A stretch of 64,000 bases of DNA from assembly GCA_973895155.1 (NCBI GenBank), contig OZ316891.1:23188001-23252000 (forward strand), in the 5' to 3' direction. Position numbers and translations under genes: made by a program. This DNA comes from Marsupella aquatica. Lineage: Eukaryota; Marchantiophyta. Each line of letters begins with the position of its first letter. Positions within the stretch are counted from its first letter, which is position 1. Below the pieces are notes generated by a model. That model did no database searches. It worked only from the letters and a program-made list of their open reading frames with translations, and was not told the DNA's origin. Shown piece by piece: positions 24,646-36,474 of the stretch.

Positions 24646-25930
24646 GAGTACCCTCTCTTGGTTGCGGGGGCATAACTCTCTGTGTATTTGACCAAATCGG
24701 CTATAATTGACCTCGTTGGAAAGAGGAGCTCAAGCCGCTTCCAACGCTGCTATCCACGCAACAAATGGTTGAATAGAGAAATCAGGAGAGGAGGCGCAAG
24801 CTTGCAAAAACCATGGAGGAGGGCCAAATCCAAAGTACATAGCCAATTTGAGATAGAAATAAAGCTGCGAGTTAGGGTTCAGTAGTTAGAGATAGTGGCG
24901 GCTCTGTTAGGGCTGGGATGGGGCTCCAACAACGTAGCATCCACCCATTTGGGCTCAATGAGAGAGTATATAGAGCAACCCCCGGTAGAGGCAAGGGGGG
25001 GGGGGAACTCCAGTTGTGTGATCTCACGTAGACTGAGCAGCAGGGAGGAGCTCTGTGCAAGCAAGGCTGGACTTGGACGCTGCGTGTTGGGGAGAGCTTG
25101 GTGGTGCTATTACTCAGGGAGTAATCAGCCAAGCTTCACAGCAACGGGTTGCTAGGTTTGCAAGCTGGATTGTGGCTCTTTCTAGTGGGCAGCACAACTG
25201 GGTTCTTTTCCCCCGATACAGAGCCTTGGTGATAGGTGATGTATTGGTGATTGTAAACTGTGGGGAGGATTTCAATTTGATTTGTGGTGAGCACATTAGG
25301 GAGGCTGAGACACTATTTGAGGGGCAGCAGGAGGAGCATTTACAGTTCAGTCTGGCAAGGCTACGTGATCCATGGGGAGTCCCGGCCTTTGTCTGGTAGA
25401 GAGCACTAAGGGATCTATGGCCAGAGCTGAGCTTGCAAGGCAAGCATGAGGCCAGGCCTCATTGCAGTCTGGGGTAGATCGCCGTTAGGCCTGGTACCAG
25501 CTTTGAAGTCGAGTCAACCGTGCATGCATACTTGACATTCTGAAATGGAGGTGTGAGATCTGTACGTGCCCCCGAGAATGAAGTGCAGTGAAGGAGGTTG
25601 AGTTCAGGATTGAGTTTGCAAGGCAAGTACGGGATTGGTTCGAGTCCAATCTGCCGTCGCAATCTGGAGTGAGCCGGGCTCAGGTTCAGGATTGAGCTTG
25701 CATGGCAAGCACGGGGCTTGCAGGGCAAGCATGTCGCAATCTGGAGGAGACAGCCTTCGGGCCTATTTTTTGATCAAGTGTTCTCAGTGAACTATTGTGC
25801 ACATCTTTGAATCTAATTGAGTTTTCCTCTCAGGCCTCATTTCTCTCATGGATGTGTGTGTGTGTGAGGCAATCTGAGTGTATGATGGGACTAGCAGCGC
25901 CACTGAGAGGTGTACAGGGTGCATTGAAGC
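24646..25930. other. Non-genic interval with GCAAGGCAAGC repeats
   Basis: No convincing gene. Between about 25420 and 25760 GAGCTTGCAAGGCAAGC recurs with variations (25430, 25615, 25695, 25716), each near a GCAATCTGG word. A GT microsatellite is near 25855. Small frames on both strands look like chance. Confidence 0.4.
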
Positions 25931-26140
25931 GGGCTGGGTGAGGATTGTCTGTACTCATGGATGCAGCTTGCGGACGAGAATCCCCATGATGTCAAATATC
26001 ATCCTCGAGTTGTTTGCCGAATTTTCAAGGGTGACAAGAACTCATTTGTTCAGATTGAGTCGGCGATGCATGTGCTGAATAGGTTTGTTTCTTTTCCTTC
26101 AAGCTCTGAATTGTATATAAAATTCTTTCAGTTCCTCTTG

Positions 26141-26157
26141 TTAGCGATCTCGCTGAC
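26141..26157. repeat. Element B palindrome, intron 1
   Basis: TTAGCGATCTCGCTGAC, an imperfect palindrome, inside the intron homologous to the one holding TAGCGCCAGGCGCTA in element A. Confidence 0.75.
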
Positions 26158-28332
26158 CTGTTTCTTTTGTTCAGGTTGACTCAATGTCACGTTGAGAATT
26201 CTTGGGTCCTTGAAGCAAAGAGAGTCCAGAAGGTGCTCAGTAATGACCTTTCTGTATACAAAGATATCATTGATGCAGACAACTACAAACTTTTCCAGTA
26301 GAAGATGGCAAATATCAGGAAACCGGCTTGGTATTCGAAGAACATGACACTCGATGCTTGCACGTACATTCTGTCTGCTGCTAATATTGCAGCACAGACG
26401 GAAGATTTGAAGAAGTTCCAGTTGAAAGAAGCGCAAGGAGAACTTCTTTCAAAAGCTACGCAAGACATGGCAGTGAAAGACATGATGAAGGAGCAACTAG
26501 CAGATTGGAATGTGAAGGTGCCAAAGATTGGACCTATCCTGAATCCTGAGTTTGGTGACTTTTTCCAGAAGTGTGTTGAGATGCACAACTACTGCGAACA
26601 TGAGAGGAAGGAGGCCCAACGAACAGACGATAAAGGAAGGGGTAATGTGTCATGTGGTCTCAATCGTGCGAGGCTATTTATGGGTGTCTTGTCGTTGACT
26701 CCGCAGCTCAGATGTGTACTCCTCGAGGTACAATGCAGACTTGAGCTTCGCAAGAAGTACTTCCACCCTGGTCAATTCTTGGACAGCGAAACAAAACTTT
26801 GGCTTCATCGATGGGCTGTATGGGAGCAGGTTGAGTCAATTTGTTCTTCGCTCATGTCTGAGATTATTTCAGAGATGATCCCAACTATTCCAGATGCAAG
26901 GATCCTTACTTCCTCTAAGAAGACAAAGCCATCGCTGATCCTTGACATAGAGGAGGACTTTGAAGATTTCCAAACGAGAGTGAAATCTCATTTTTTCAGA
27001 CAGATTTGGCCACCAAAGTTGGGTGAGAAGATTGACATCTCACTTTTTCGGAGGAGGGCGAAGAGATATACGTATCATTTTTTTGTGGATAAAGAAGTTG
27101 TTGACAAAACATATTGGTGGTCCTATCCTGCTTGCTTCTCGCCTTGGATAGTAGGAGTGAAAGAGGATCCAACCTCCGTTAAATATGGAGAGTACTCAAT
27201 GTACCCATGTGAGGGAGTGGAGGCTCCAAGGAAGATGAGTGAGTGGGAAGTCCTTCACTGTCCATGGTATTTAGAATCAGACAAATGGACAGTGACATTT
27301 GACACAGTAGAGAAGGCAACATTTCATATGATAAATCAAGGCTTGATACCAGAGTCGTACATTACAGAGTCCAAATTAGCTCCTGCAGAAGCCGAGGCTG
27401 GTGGATGTGAGGCAATGGAGAAAGTTGTTCTTGGTGTAGCTGCCATTGTCGACCGGAGTAGATCGAGGAGACCTTGGAAGGTGCCGGTGAAGGACCCGTC
27501 CAAGGATGGATCAGTCTTGTCTGGGAAGCAAAGTAAGTCTTTTTCTCCTCTTTTTTTCATACCTCATTCGGAGTAATTTTGTCTCAGTCACCTGTCTGAC
27601 ATTAACATGTTTTTCAGAGAAGAGAAAGGCTGCAGCCTCTGGGAGTTTGAAGAGTGGGGCGAATGATGGAGAAGAACCCAAGTCTCTTGATGTTGAGGTC
27701 ACAACAAAATCTGCTGTGGACCTGGGTTCAATCAAGCATTTAAAGAGGAAGCGCAATGTCCAAATTCTCTCCGACTCGGATGAGGAGGAAGCATGCGTCG
27801 CGCAAGGAGTAGCACAAATGTGTGGTCTTGAGAAGGACGGTGAGAGGCATTTCTTGGCAAAGAGCAATCTCACGGAAACTGCAAACTCAATTAGCCAGAG
27901 GAAAGTAAGACCTCCCTGGATGGGCGATGCGGATCAGTGGTTGTCTGGAATGAACAAATCGAGCGAACACCCAAACGCCGTGATGATCAATGGAAAACAT
28001 TACGCTGGAATTGGTGCTCACTTGGGTTTCATATTCCTTCCCACTGGTCATCGAACGAGCGTCACAGACCGGGAGGTCCCAAAGTGGAATGTTTGGAGTG
28101 AGAAATTACCATATTATTTCTTTGGAGTCATGTGTCCGATGCTTGCCAACAATGGTTATGTTGCAGTTCTTCACAGCTCTGACTATAACCATATGAGACA
28201 AAAAAAATTGCCGTCGAGCAGAAGAACAAATTTAAACATGTCCGGCAATATTCGGTTTTGCTTTCATCTCCTTTGTATCAGGCAGATATGGACATTGAGG
28301 TAAGATATCCTCAATATTTTCGTGCAATTTTT

Positions 28333-28350
28333 GCTAGCGAGCTCGCTAAC
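28333..28350. repeat. Element B palindrome, intron 3
   Basis: GCTAGCGAGCTCGCTAAC, with the 14-base perfect palindrome TAGCGAGCTCGCTA as its core, inside the intron homologous to the one with two A-type palindromes at 16954-17007. Confidence 0.85.
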
Positions 28351-28999
28351 CAAAAGTTCCCATTTCTTACATATTCTCGTTTTCAATTCAGGTGGTTACT
28401 CTCATTATGGATGTCTTTTGCAAGGTGGAATTCTTGGCAAAAGTCCCGAAACATACAGGATATGTTCCAATGACTTCCTCGGAGGATGCCCACCATAAAT
28501 CGATGTTGAGTGTTTGCTACCCAAAAACTGATCCCAATCCCAAGGCGGCTTTTGCAGGTTCCAATAGATTGTCAGTTGGGTTCATGCAAGCCGTAATGGA
28601 GATCCTTACTTTGCCAAAGGACATTGTCATTGACTGGATTGTTGGAGATGGAAGTGCTTTTGCCGCTGGGGAATACGCTGGGAGATTTGTTGTGGGTGTT
28701 GAAGATCGAGACATTCTTCATCTGTGTGCGCAAAAAACTTTGGCAAATGTGTTGGATAGACATGCCCAAAAGTTGAAAGGGGCCGTAGACCCGAAAAATG
28801 ATGATCCCAATGATGAAGGGTTGGATGATGAGTTCACCATCCCAGGAGATGATCAGGGAGGACCTTCAGACGAGAAGGATAAATTCGACCTGGAGTACAG
28901 CACTTGGCCTTTGATGTAGAACTCCCTATTTGGTGTTTTTCTTTTGTTTGGAGAATTTTTGGATGTGTAGTATTGATCCAATTCTGGTGATTTCTTCAG

Positions 29000-29351
29000 T
29001 GATAGGCGTTCGGATTGGTTTTGGAGGAGAGATTCCGCCTTCGGAAAGAAATCGAGGATCATTTTCTTGTGACCCCTGAGAAGGGCCCGGGAGAAGGGAT
29101 TTGCGCTTCCATGCTATGCTGAAAAGACTGCAAAGGAGGTTGATGAAGCGCCCATCATTTTGACTTGGGAGGGGAAAGGTCTGCGGTTAGTGAGGGGTGT
29201 TCGGAAAGCCCTTTACTGCCCTCAGTTCATAGATGATGAGGCTGGGACTGTAGCACAGTATGTTGACAATTCGGCTAAGGAGACTGATAGGGAGTCGAGT
29301 AGCGATCCTAGTAATTCCTCAGATGATTTGGAATCAGAGGATTCTCAATGA
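29000..29351 (+). pseudogene. Element B copy of the small conserved downstream protein
   Basis: RLRKEIEDHFLVTPEKGPGE, then after a frame change near 29095 FALPCYAEKTAKEVDEAPII, LTWEGKGLRLVRG and FIDDEAG, ending SSDDLESEDSQ. It aligns with 17723-18034 along its length. Conservation of the core against a variable acidic tail argues for past selection. Function is unknown. Confidence 0.5.
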
Positions 29352-29689
29352 CTCATGGTCAATTTCAGATGCAATCTCATTCCAGAAGATATTTGTCATA
29401 CCAAAGTTTTATAAAAGATGGATTGTGAAAGGTTTTTTGACCTGGTTTTGTTCATAGTGATGATGCCTTTTCATTCTATTCAGTGTAGTGAAGATCTCAA
29501 TTTTTGCGTTTGTGAATATTTAAGTATTTGCATTTTTGTTTTCCGTAATTGTTTCACAATATATATCGACAATCTTACTTGGGAATCCGCCTGAACTACC
29601 CTGAAGTTACGCACAAACTTGCCTCGCTATCCTGCTATCCTTGCTAGCAAAACTCATGTTTTCTCGCACAATAGAATACCTCCATTTTG

Positions 29690-30480
29690 GTCGCATCAGT
29701 CATTACAAACATTATACAAAATGACGCAAAAGTGAACATTTTGTCATTTCAGTCTATTGGTCATTGTGGACAGTCATTCTCCTGTCATTCTTTTTGTGTC
29801 ATTAGAAATTTTGGTCATTTATTCATCTCCATCATTGAACACAGTGATGGACCAAACAAGAAGTGTGACCACCCTTCTCGTTTTGCCCGATCACAAAATC
29901 GCAGCTAAGTAAAGAAATCTCCGATACAAAACGCCCATGAGTGAGAATATCGTTTGTTTTGGAGTCTTGAAAGTGAAGAGCGATACGCGGATCGCTCTTT
30001 GCATTGCGCAACCAAACAATTAAAAAAATCCACTTGAGGCGGTAAATTGCATAAACTGCGTGGTTGACTACGAAACTTAACCCATGGTTAATGTGATCCT
30101 AGAGGACGACAAATACCGGTATTGTTATGTTTATTGGATTGGTATTCAAGGTTGTCGGGAGAAAAAGCTATACCGGTATCACGGTCTCTATTGGAGTGAT
30201 GTTTACAGGTGGTCAAGGAGGAAGAGAGATACCGGTATCGTGGTCTGTATTGGAGTGGTGTTTACAAGTGGTCAAGGAGGAAGAGAGATACCGGTATCGC
30301 GGTCTGTATTGGAGTGGTGTTTACAGTTGGTCAAGGAGGAAGAGCGATACCAGTATCGCGGTCTGTATTGGAGTGGTGTTTATAGGTGGTCAAGGAGGAA
30401 GAGCGATACCAGTATCGCGGACTGTATTTGAGTGAGGATTACAGGTGAACCGGGAGGAAGAGCGACACCGGTTTGCTAGA
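29690..30480. repeat. 59-bp tandem array with the palindrome GATACCGGTATC
   Basis: From about 30112 to 30470 a unit of 59 bases repeats about six times. The ACC(G/A)GTATC word starts at 30231, 30290, 30349 and 30408. Most units carry GATACCGGTATC or a one-base variant. Related palindromic words occur outside the array (GAGCGATACGCGGATCGCTC near 29970, GATACCGGTATC near 30714). Left of it, 29690-29850 has many GTCATT words. Frames through the array are repeats, not genes. Confidence 0.8.
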
Positions 30481-31330
30481 GGAAGGACTAAGAAATGAGT
30501 CCGGAACAATTACAAATGGACATTGCCATTTGTATTCTTGTTTCAACGTTGACAATGGAATTTTGCATACTACGTGGTGCACTGTGAGGTAACTTCAGCT
30601 GACTGTGTGGTGAACTTTGATGTAAAAAAATATTAGAATGTGGTAAATATTTCAAAACCTTCGTTTTATGAAAGAAACGACAAACAAATTTGAATGGAAT
30701 TCGAGGAGCGATACCGGTATCAGAATAGTTTTGTTTTCTTGATCTATTTTCCTTGTAACCAAAATTTCTATTTTCAAAATCTAACCAAAATGGAAATATT
30801 TATGGGTTCTATTGTCGCAATGAAAATATTTGAAGTTAGTGAGGATATTGAAATTCACAATTTGGGATGAAGCCATCATTCCTTGCAAAGTTGGGAACGA
30901 TATGAATTAGTTGGTTTTGCAAAAATCTCTGATTTTGCGAGAAATGTGTTGGGCACATTGTGAAAATTGGCGAAAATCAATCAAAATTGAAAACACCCTT
31001 CTCCATTAGGCGTCACACTTCTCGTTTGGTCCGTCATCGTGTTATTGGGTGATTGGTCATAAAGGGCCCTATTGTCCTGGGTGTTGTTTGGCCATCACTT
31101 GATGAGCGTAGTAAACATATCTGTGATGCCTAGCCAGGAATCACTAGCCCGGTTTACATGGTAAAGCAAGAGTGTACCCTGGAAACACCTTAGTATAGGA
31201 ACAAAAACAAGGAAATTATAAACAATTAAGGGTGACTATGGAACCCGGGCCGAGGCCGGAAGTAAGGACGTTGGGGGAGAGAACACAATTAGGGTTAGGG
31301 CGCGCTAAGCGTCGGCGGCTAAGGGTGACC
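30480..31330. other. AT-rich interval without a gene
   Basis: No supported gene on either strand. One further GATACCGGTATC lies near 30714, and several TTTGCGA-like or GCGAAAAT words occur near 30930-30980. Confidence 0.5.
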
Positions 31331-31963
31331 AACGGGAGGGAAGACCAGAGGAGGAGAGGGGTAAGGACCGCTCACAAGGAATAGTGGCTCATTTGCAAGA
31401 ACAAACTGGGCAGACGACTACGGGAGGACAAATGTTGTCAGTTGCTTAGGCAAGCACTCGAGGTGGGAACAGATACCAACGATCGACTCAAGGAGGCTAT
31501 GAGCAACGTCAATCAAGCGGCACATTTTTGGGGATGCCTGTTCAAACGGGCAGGTGAGTACGTCAGGACTTATGAGGACAAAGAATTGGAGAGAGCAGCT
31601 TGAGAACGGCAGGAGCTTGCTTGGCTCTGGGAACTGCAGAAGACGGCTTTCTTAGGAGGAGAACTTATCAAGGCCGAGTTCTTGTGGACTCCTACTGCCA
31701 ATCAGCTCGATGACCTTCTGTTTTGCGAAAACAGAATCGTCGGCATCCGGGAAGCCATCAATCGCTGCAATGACTTACACTGGGAGTTGAAAGGTAACAC
31801 AAAGGGGGTGGACGAAGGCAACCTTGCTAGGAGAAACATCCACGGCAGCCGAGATGAAGAGGAAAGGAAACAACAACGAAGAGGCCACCCCGTGTGGGAT
31901 GGCTCAGTGTCAGCTAGTGTAGAGAAACATGACATTCTTTCGTTTAGAAGAAGAAATAGTTAG
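31330..31963 (+). pseudogene. Retroelement gag-like remnant
   Basis: One frame reads as protein with a few stops: LREDKCCQLLRQALEVGTD, LKEAMSNVNQAAHFWGCLFK, LWELQKTAFLGGELIKAEFL and NQLDDLLFCENRIVGIREAI, then a charged tail. A helical, charged protein without enzyme motifs fits a gag-like coat protein. The family is not recognised. Stops lie near 31380 and 31600. Confidence 0.3.
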
Positions 31964-34400
31964 GGAAAAAGTTTTAGTGCTATCAGAGTAGCTAGGTTTA
32001 GGGCACTTAAGTAAGAAGGGAAGCTTAGTAGAGGTAAGAGGGAATTTTAGTTATGCAAAGTTATCTAGGGGTAAGCAAGTTACTATAGGAGGGGCAGGAA
32101 ACTAGTTCCGTCCTTAGTTATAATAGGCGACTAAGTCGGGACCGAAAAATGACCCGACACCGGACATCTTATTTTTGGCTGATATTTCTCCCATGGGTGC
32201 TGGGAGGTCCCTAGGGAACCCTGAAAAAGTATGAAGTCAAGTGGGGTCTTAACCTAGGAGTTATAAGTATTTTGGCAAAAATCAAAGTTACCAAATAGCG
32301 GGTCCCGGGAAAAATAGCTGATGGGTAAATGTAGGGGTTCCAAGTTTGGAAGTGGGTTAAGTATGGTCCCCTCTATCCCTAGAAACTTGTGGGACAACTT
32401 TGTCACACTTGGTTACTTTTTGGGAGCATCTCAAAGTTGAGAAGAATTTTGGAAGACATAAAGACTTGACCCTCTTTGCCTAATTTTAGAAAAGTTGTTA
32501 TAGGGTTTTGTTTATATCTTAGTAAACCCGGACATAGTCCTATGTCCATAGAATCAGTGGAGCTACTCAGAAGTCCTTTTGGACTTATGTGTGAGTTTTG
32601 GAGGGGGGTCCAAAATCGCCCCAAAATGCTGTTTTTCCAAAAAAAAATGTATTTTTTTCTAAGTGTAAACCGCGTGGGCGGCGATCACGCGGCGAGCACG
32701 AGGCAAGGAGGAGCAAGCACGAGGCTGGTGAGGACGTCAAGCACCGGGAGGCTGTCCAAAGGTGCTGCATGATTACTTGAGGAATCAATTGAGCACAAGG
32801 GCGGCTGAATTGAAGGAAGGGCGGCTGAATTGAAATGGCTGCTGCTGATTGAATAAGCAAGGGCTGTTGCTGATTGAAGAAGCTATGGCTGCTGAGAAGG
32901 AAAAGAGCTATGGCTGCAAATTAGGATCGCTGCTGGCTTTGAATTGGGAAGGCTGCTTGCTGCTATGACAGCTGCACACTAGATTAGAGGTGCTCCTACT
33001 AATCAGGCACGAGATGCTCATGAGAATTGGCTGGCTGCTGCCTTGATGCTGCTGAATTGAATGATGCTGCTGCTAGCTGCGAAATTGCAAAGGTGGGCAG
33101 CTACGAAATTGAGAAGAGAGACCTGCTTGACTGAGAAGGAATCAAGCTATGGTTGCTGCTGCTGTGCTTCAAATCTGCTGTTGTTGTGCTGTAAATGCGC
33201 TGATGTGACTGTGCTGCTAGCTGCGAAATTGACTGTGTTGCTAGCGGCAAAATTGAAGAGGTGGGCTAGCTGCGAAATTGACTAGGCTGGCTGTGAGCTA
33301 TGGTGGCTGTGAAATTGAGGGGCTGGCGGCTGATCAGCTGGACTGCTGCACAAGAAAGAATCCAATAGAGAATGCTGTGGTTTTAGATTGAATTCACGAG
33401 AGAGAAATGGCTGCAAACATTGCTGTCCTTACAATTTCTTCATAAGAAACATGAGTATAATGAGAGTGCTCTCCCCTCATGACACGTGGAATCCCCATAA
33501 GGGGCATGTAAGGTAAGTGTAATCGGGCCGCCGCTTACACCCGCTTTACACCAAAAACAGGCCTTGGGAGAATGGGCATAACTTTGGCTAGAGGTATCCG
33601 TTGGGGCCCAAATTTTTTTGTGCTGAGTTAGGGGAAGATAAGGCACCCCCTGGTGAAGGTGGAACCCCAGAAAAGTAATCACTCAAATATATTTTTAACC
33701 GAGGCCACGAGGGAGTCCCGACAACTTGCAAACCAAAGTCGGCATAGGGGAATGAATACCAGATTTAGGGGCTGACCTTTCTTGCACCCATACCACTTGA
33801 GTTAGGCTCTAGAGAAGGGTACTTACCTTTGGCCAAAGGTGTAAGGCCATCAAGTTAAGAAAAGTAAATATAGGGGGTAGTTTACTTAGGGTAGTAAAGG
33901 GGTTACAAGTAAAATAAGGCCAACTTTGACTAGGCACAACTTGAGACTCACTCACTCTTTTTGCGAGCTTTCAAGTGGGTTGGTAAGCTGGTGAGGAGGA
34001 CCATAAGTGGGAGTAGGTTTGGAAGTCAAAGCATACCACTCATGTGTGGCATATTCCAGGGCTTGGAAGGAGGCAAAATAGCAAGTAGTAGGGTGGGCTA
34101 TGAACTATAGAGTTGGACTTTGTGTGTTAGGAGGACTTGGGGGAGGTATAGTTGGACCCCAGGTCAAGCTTGGTGTGATGTGGAAGGAGATAGTATATAA
34201 GGAGGAAGTTTTCATTTGTTAGGGACCGGGAGTCTCATCTCTTAAGTGAAATCTCTACCTTGCCAAGGTAGGGCTAAGCTTGAGAAAGGAGAGGTGGTCC
34301 ATGCTTAGTGTGGAGAATGTGTAGTGAACTTTTGTTGTAAAGGTGATGCAATAAAAGGAGACTTACCAATCTTCATTGTGACCATTAAGTGTGAGTGCAT
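31964..34400. other. Repeat-derived interval with GCTGCGAAATTG repeats
   Basis: No gene supported. 32780-33330 is rich in GGCTGCTGCT and GCTAGCTGCGAAATTGA repeats, which give Leu/Ala-rich frames by chance. 33430-34330 looks like old LTR-type sequence, with AATAAAAGGAGAC near 34350, but paired LTRs could not be identified. Confidence 0.4.
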
Positions 34401-34424
34401 TTGAAGTATATGAGAGCAAGAGAA

Positions 34425-34770
34425 GAGTCCATGCTATGGTATAATCTTGGTCTAAGCTTGAAGGGGATGTGCTAGTACAAAACCAAGGCCAAGGAGGCAA
34501 GGTTAAGGTATAGCATTACTTTGAGACTTAGAGAGGATTATAGCTTGAGGGTGGAAAGTACTTTGCTTGGTGTGTGGTGTTAACAAGAAGTAAGAACAAG
34601 AGGAAGAGTCCTTAGATAGAGGAGCCTTCTCTAGGGCTCAAAGGGGATGTGTGGACCCAAACCAAGGCCAGGGGGGCAAGGTTGAGGGGTAACACTACTT
34701 TGAGGGTCTTGAGGAGACTTAAGCTTGAAGAGGAAAGTACTTTGGGTTCTTGGGTGTTTGTGTGAGAATC
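34425..34770. repeat. Diverged tandem duplication of about 180 bp
   Basis: AGAAGAGTCC...CAAGGCCAAGGAGGCAAGGTTAAGG near 34425-34510 recurs as GGAAGAGTCC...CAAGGCCAGGGGGGCAAGGTTGAGG near 34603-34690, followed in both by ACTTTGAG and GGAAAGTACTTTG. Confidence 0.65.
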
Positions 34771-35026
34771 TACTCTAAGGTGACAGCTTGGAGCGGAGAT
34801 CCCCCTTGCTGATCCTTGGAGTAGAGGAGAGGGGAAGGGGTGAGTACAAAAGTAGTCAAGGGGACTACCTCTCTAGAAGTGGAGAGTTGAAACTACTTAT
34901 GTATGGAGTGATTGGACATTGTAAGCACACTTCAGAAGTTTTGTCAATCCTTTGTGACCCTGGTATGACATGGAGCAGGTATTAGGTAGTCTTTTGGGGA
35001 GAAAAGCCGCTTAAGCTCCTTGGCAA

Positions 35027-36034
35027 GTGTTTGACACCCCGGCAAAAAGAACGAGGTCGATGGTACCTAGGAAGCCAGTAGAGCAGCAGAGCAGGACAAG
35101 GGGAGACGCCAAAGAGGAAGAGGTTGATCCCATCAAGGCCATTCCAACAAACGATGACATCTGGAAAGGCTGGGCGGCAACCCTACCGGAGGAAGTGCAA
35201 TTACACTTTGCACAGGAGGAGGATGCATGTTTTACGGCCATGCAGACCAAGAAGTACCAAGGCTTCATGGCCGGATCCGGCTTGGAAGCCTTTGTAAGAT
35301 TACCATGGCTGAAGCCGGAGGTGCCGGACTTAGACTTATTAGAATTCGTGGGATCATGGGAACCCGAGACCAATTCCACGAGGGTGTATGGGAAGGATTT
35401 CTATCTCACTCCCCGGGTGATTGCTGAGGTGTTTGGCTTGCCGATGGGTAATAAGACCAAGGTTGATACCAGGAAGACCTTACCTGACAAGGAGTTCTGG
35501 TCGTTCCCATGACCATCAACAAAGAATGGCTTCTTCCGGAACACTTGCACCAACCCGCACATCGGAGAGATGATCGATTTCTTGCGGGTCACCATGCACT
35601 GTAACTTGCCGAGGGCAGAGATCGGCAAGGCTCAGGTCTACCTAGCAGAAAGGCCACACCCAAGCCGGGATTACAACGGGTACCTCCTCAACCAACTGAA
35701 GAAGATCTTGAAGGAGGAACAACAGGTGATCGGCGTAGGAAGCGTGTCTCGGCTTGGCTATCACATGCTGCTGTTGTGCCAGTATGCCAGAAGTCAAATC
35801 TTTGCCCCAGTACTTCCCCTATTGGCAAGGGCACCGGAGGAGGTTCCGGAGCAAGGGCTGGCACCAGAGAAGCCCAACCAGCCTGACAGTCTGACGATCG
35901 AGCAGGTGTTTAGGACAAGGAAAGAAGACTTGCCGATGCAGCAACCAGGCATGCAAAATCTGCTGAAATTGCTGGAGAAGGAAAAGAGAACGGTTCCGGC
36001 AACGGCAACGGTTCTGGCAACGGCACCGATATAG
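35027..36034 (+). pseudogene. R2 gag-like protein, N-terminal part
   Basis: The first frame starts near 35027 and reads LEAFVRLPWLKPEVPDLDLL, EFVGSWEPETNSTRVYGKDF, then YLTPRVIAEVFGLPMGNKTK, a pattern like the plant transposon-protein or gag domain that ends in I...GLP.G. A TGA at 35510-35512 interrupts it, after which the same layout continues (IGEMIDFLRVTMHCNLPRAE, LNQLKKILKEEQQ) to a Pro/Ala-rich linker ending at 36034. It would form the particle or nucleic-acid-binding part of a retroelement. The start is taken as the first in-frame codon of the open stretch, so the true start is unknown. Confidence 0.4.
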
Positions 36035-36474
36035 GACGCTGCCCCAGAGGTCGGCCTAAGCCAACTCAGAAAGGAAGATCCCTTTACCGGAGCCAAGGAG
36101 ACCAGGAGGCCAGAACACAAGCCGGGAGTGCGAATGTATGTGGGAGCCTCAAGCCCCGAATCAGAGGGAGAGCAGCCTAAGGCTCCTTCCCGCGCAGAGC
36201 AGAGGGAGACGACAGCCTAGAAACCAGAGGAACTAGAGGCCATTTTCACGACTGGACCAGGGGAACAAAGGGAGAAGCCGGGAGTCCCAATAGTGGAGGA
36301 GGCGGTGGAGGACTACAGCAATGATAACTCTGGCTATGGGTCGGATCATCATGTTCAAGGAGTAAGGACCTGTGGCCAATTTATCCCTACGCTTCCAAGA
36401 GTAGTTTGAGGGGACCCCACCCAGCAGAGTAGCCCCGAGTCTCCCCACCAGAGATTGCTCCCCCAAGCTTTGAC

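Larger units (their letters stand above)
25940..28919 (+). pseudogene. Element B ParB/methyltransferase-like protein, N-terminus lost
   Basis: The homologous frame begins near 25940 with LYSWMQLADENP, just after where element A has DGNHRLFSW. Here the preceding residues read GEDC, so the ParB signature is gone. Exons are about to 26082, 26175-27532, 27618-28299 and 28392-28919. The central part is well kept (FRRRAKRYTYHFFV, YSMYPCEGVEAPRKMSEWEVLHCPWYL). The last exon has GFMQAVMEILTLPKDIVIDW, VGDGSAFAAGEYAGRFVVGVEDRD, a methyltransferase-type cofactor loop closer to GxG than in A. A TAG near 26299 and a frameshift near 28200 break it. No DPPY motif is visible. Introns near 26141 and 28333 carry the element B palindrome. 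Confidence 0.6.
23050..29700. mobile_element. Element B: decayed relative of element A
   Basis: It holds homologues of the element A transposase (minus), ParB/methyltransferase-like gene (plus) and small downstream gene, in the same order and orientation. R1 cuts off the left part, and 23920-25930, where the ParB domain start should be, is replaced by repeats. The element's palindrome is of the type TTAGCGA-n-CTCGCTAA, at 23662, 26141 and 28333, with a half copy at 29651. Neither terminus was found. Confidence 0.55.

Noticed and set aside
33061-33285. Leucine- and cysteine-rich small protein
   Set aside because: It is a chance frame in GCTGCT/GCTAGC repeats.
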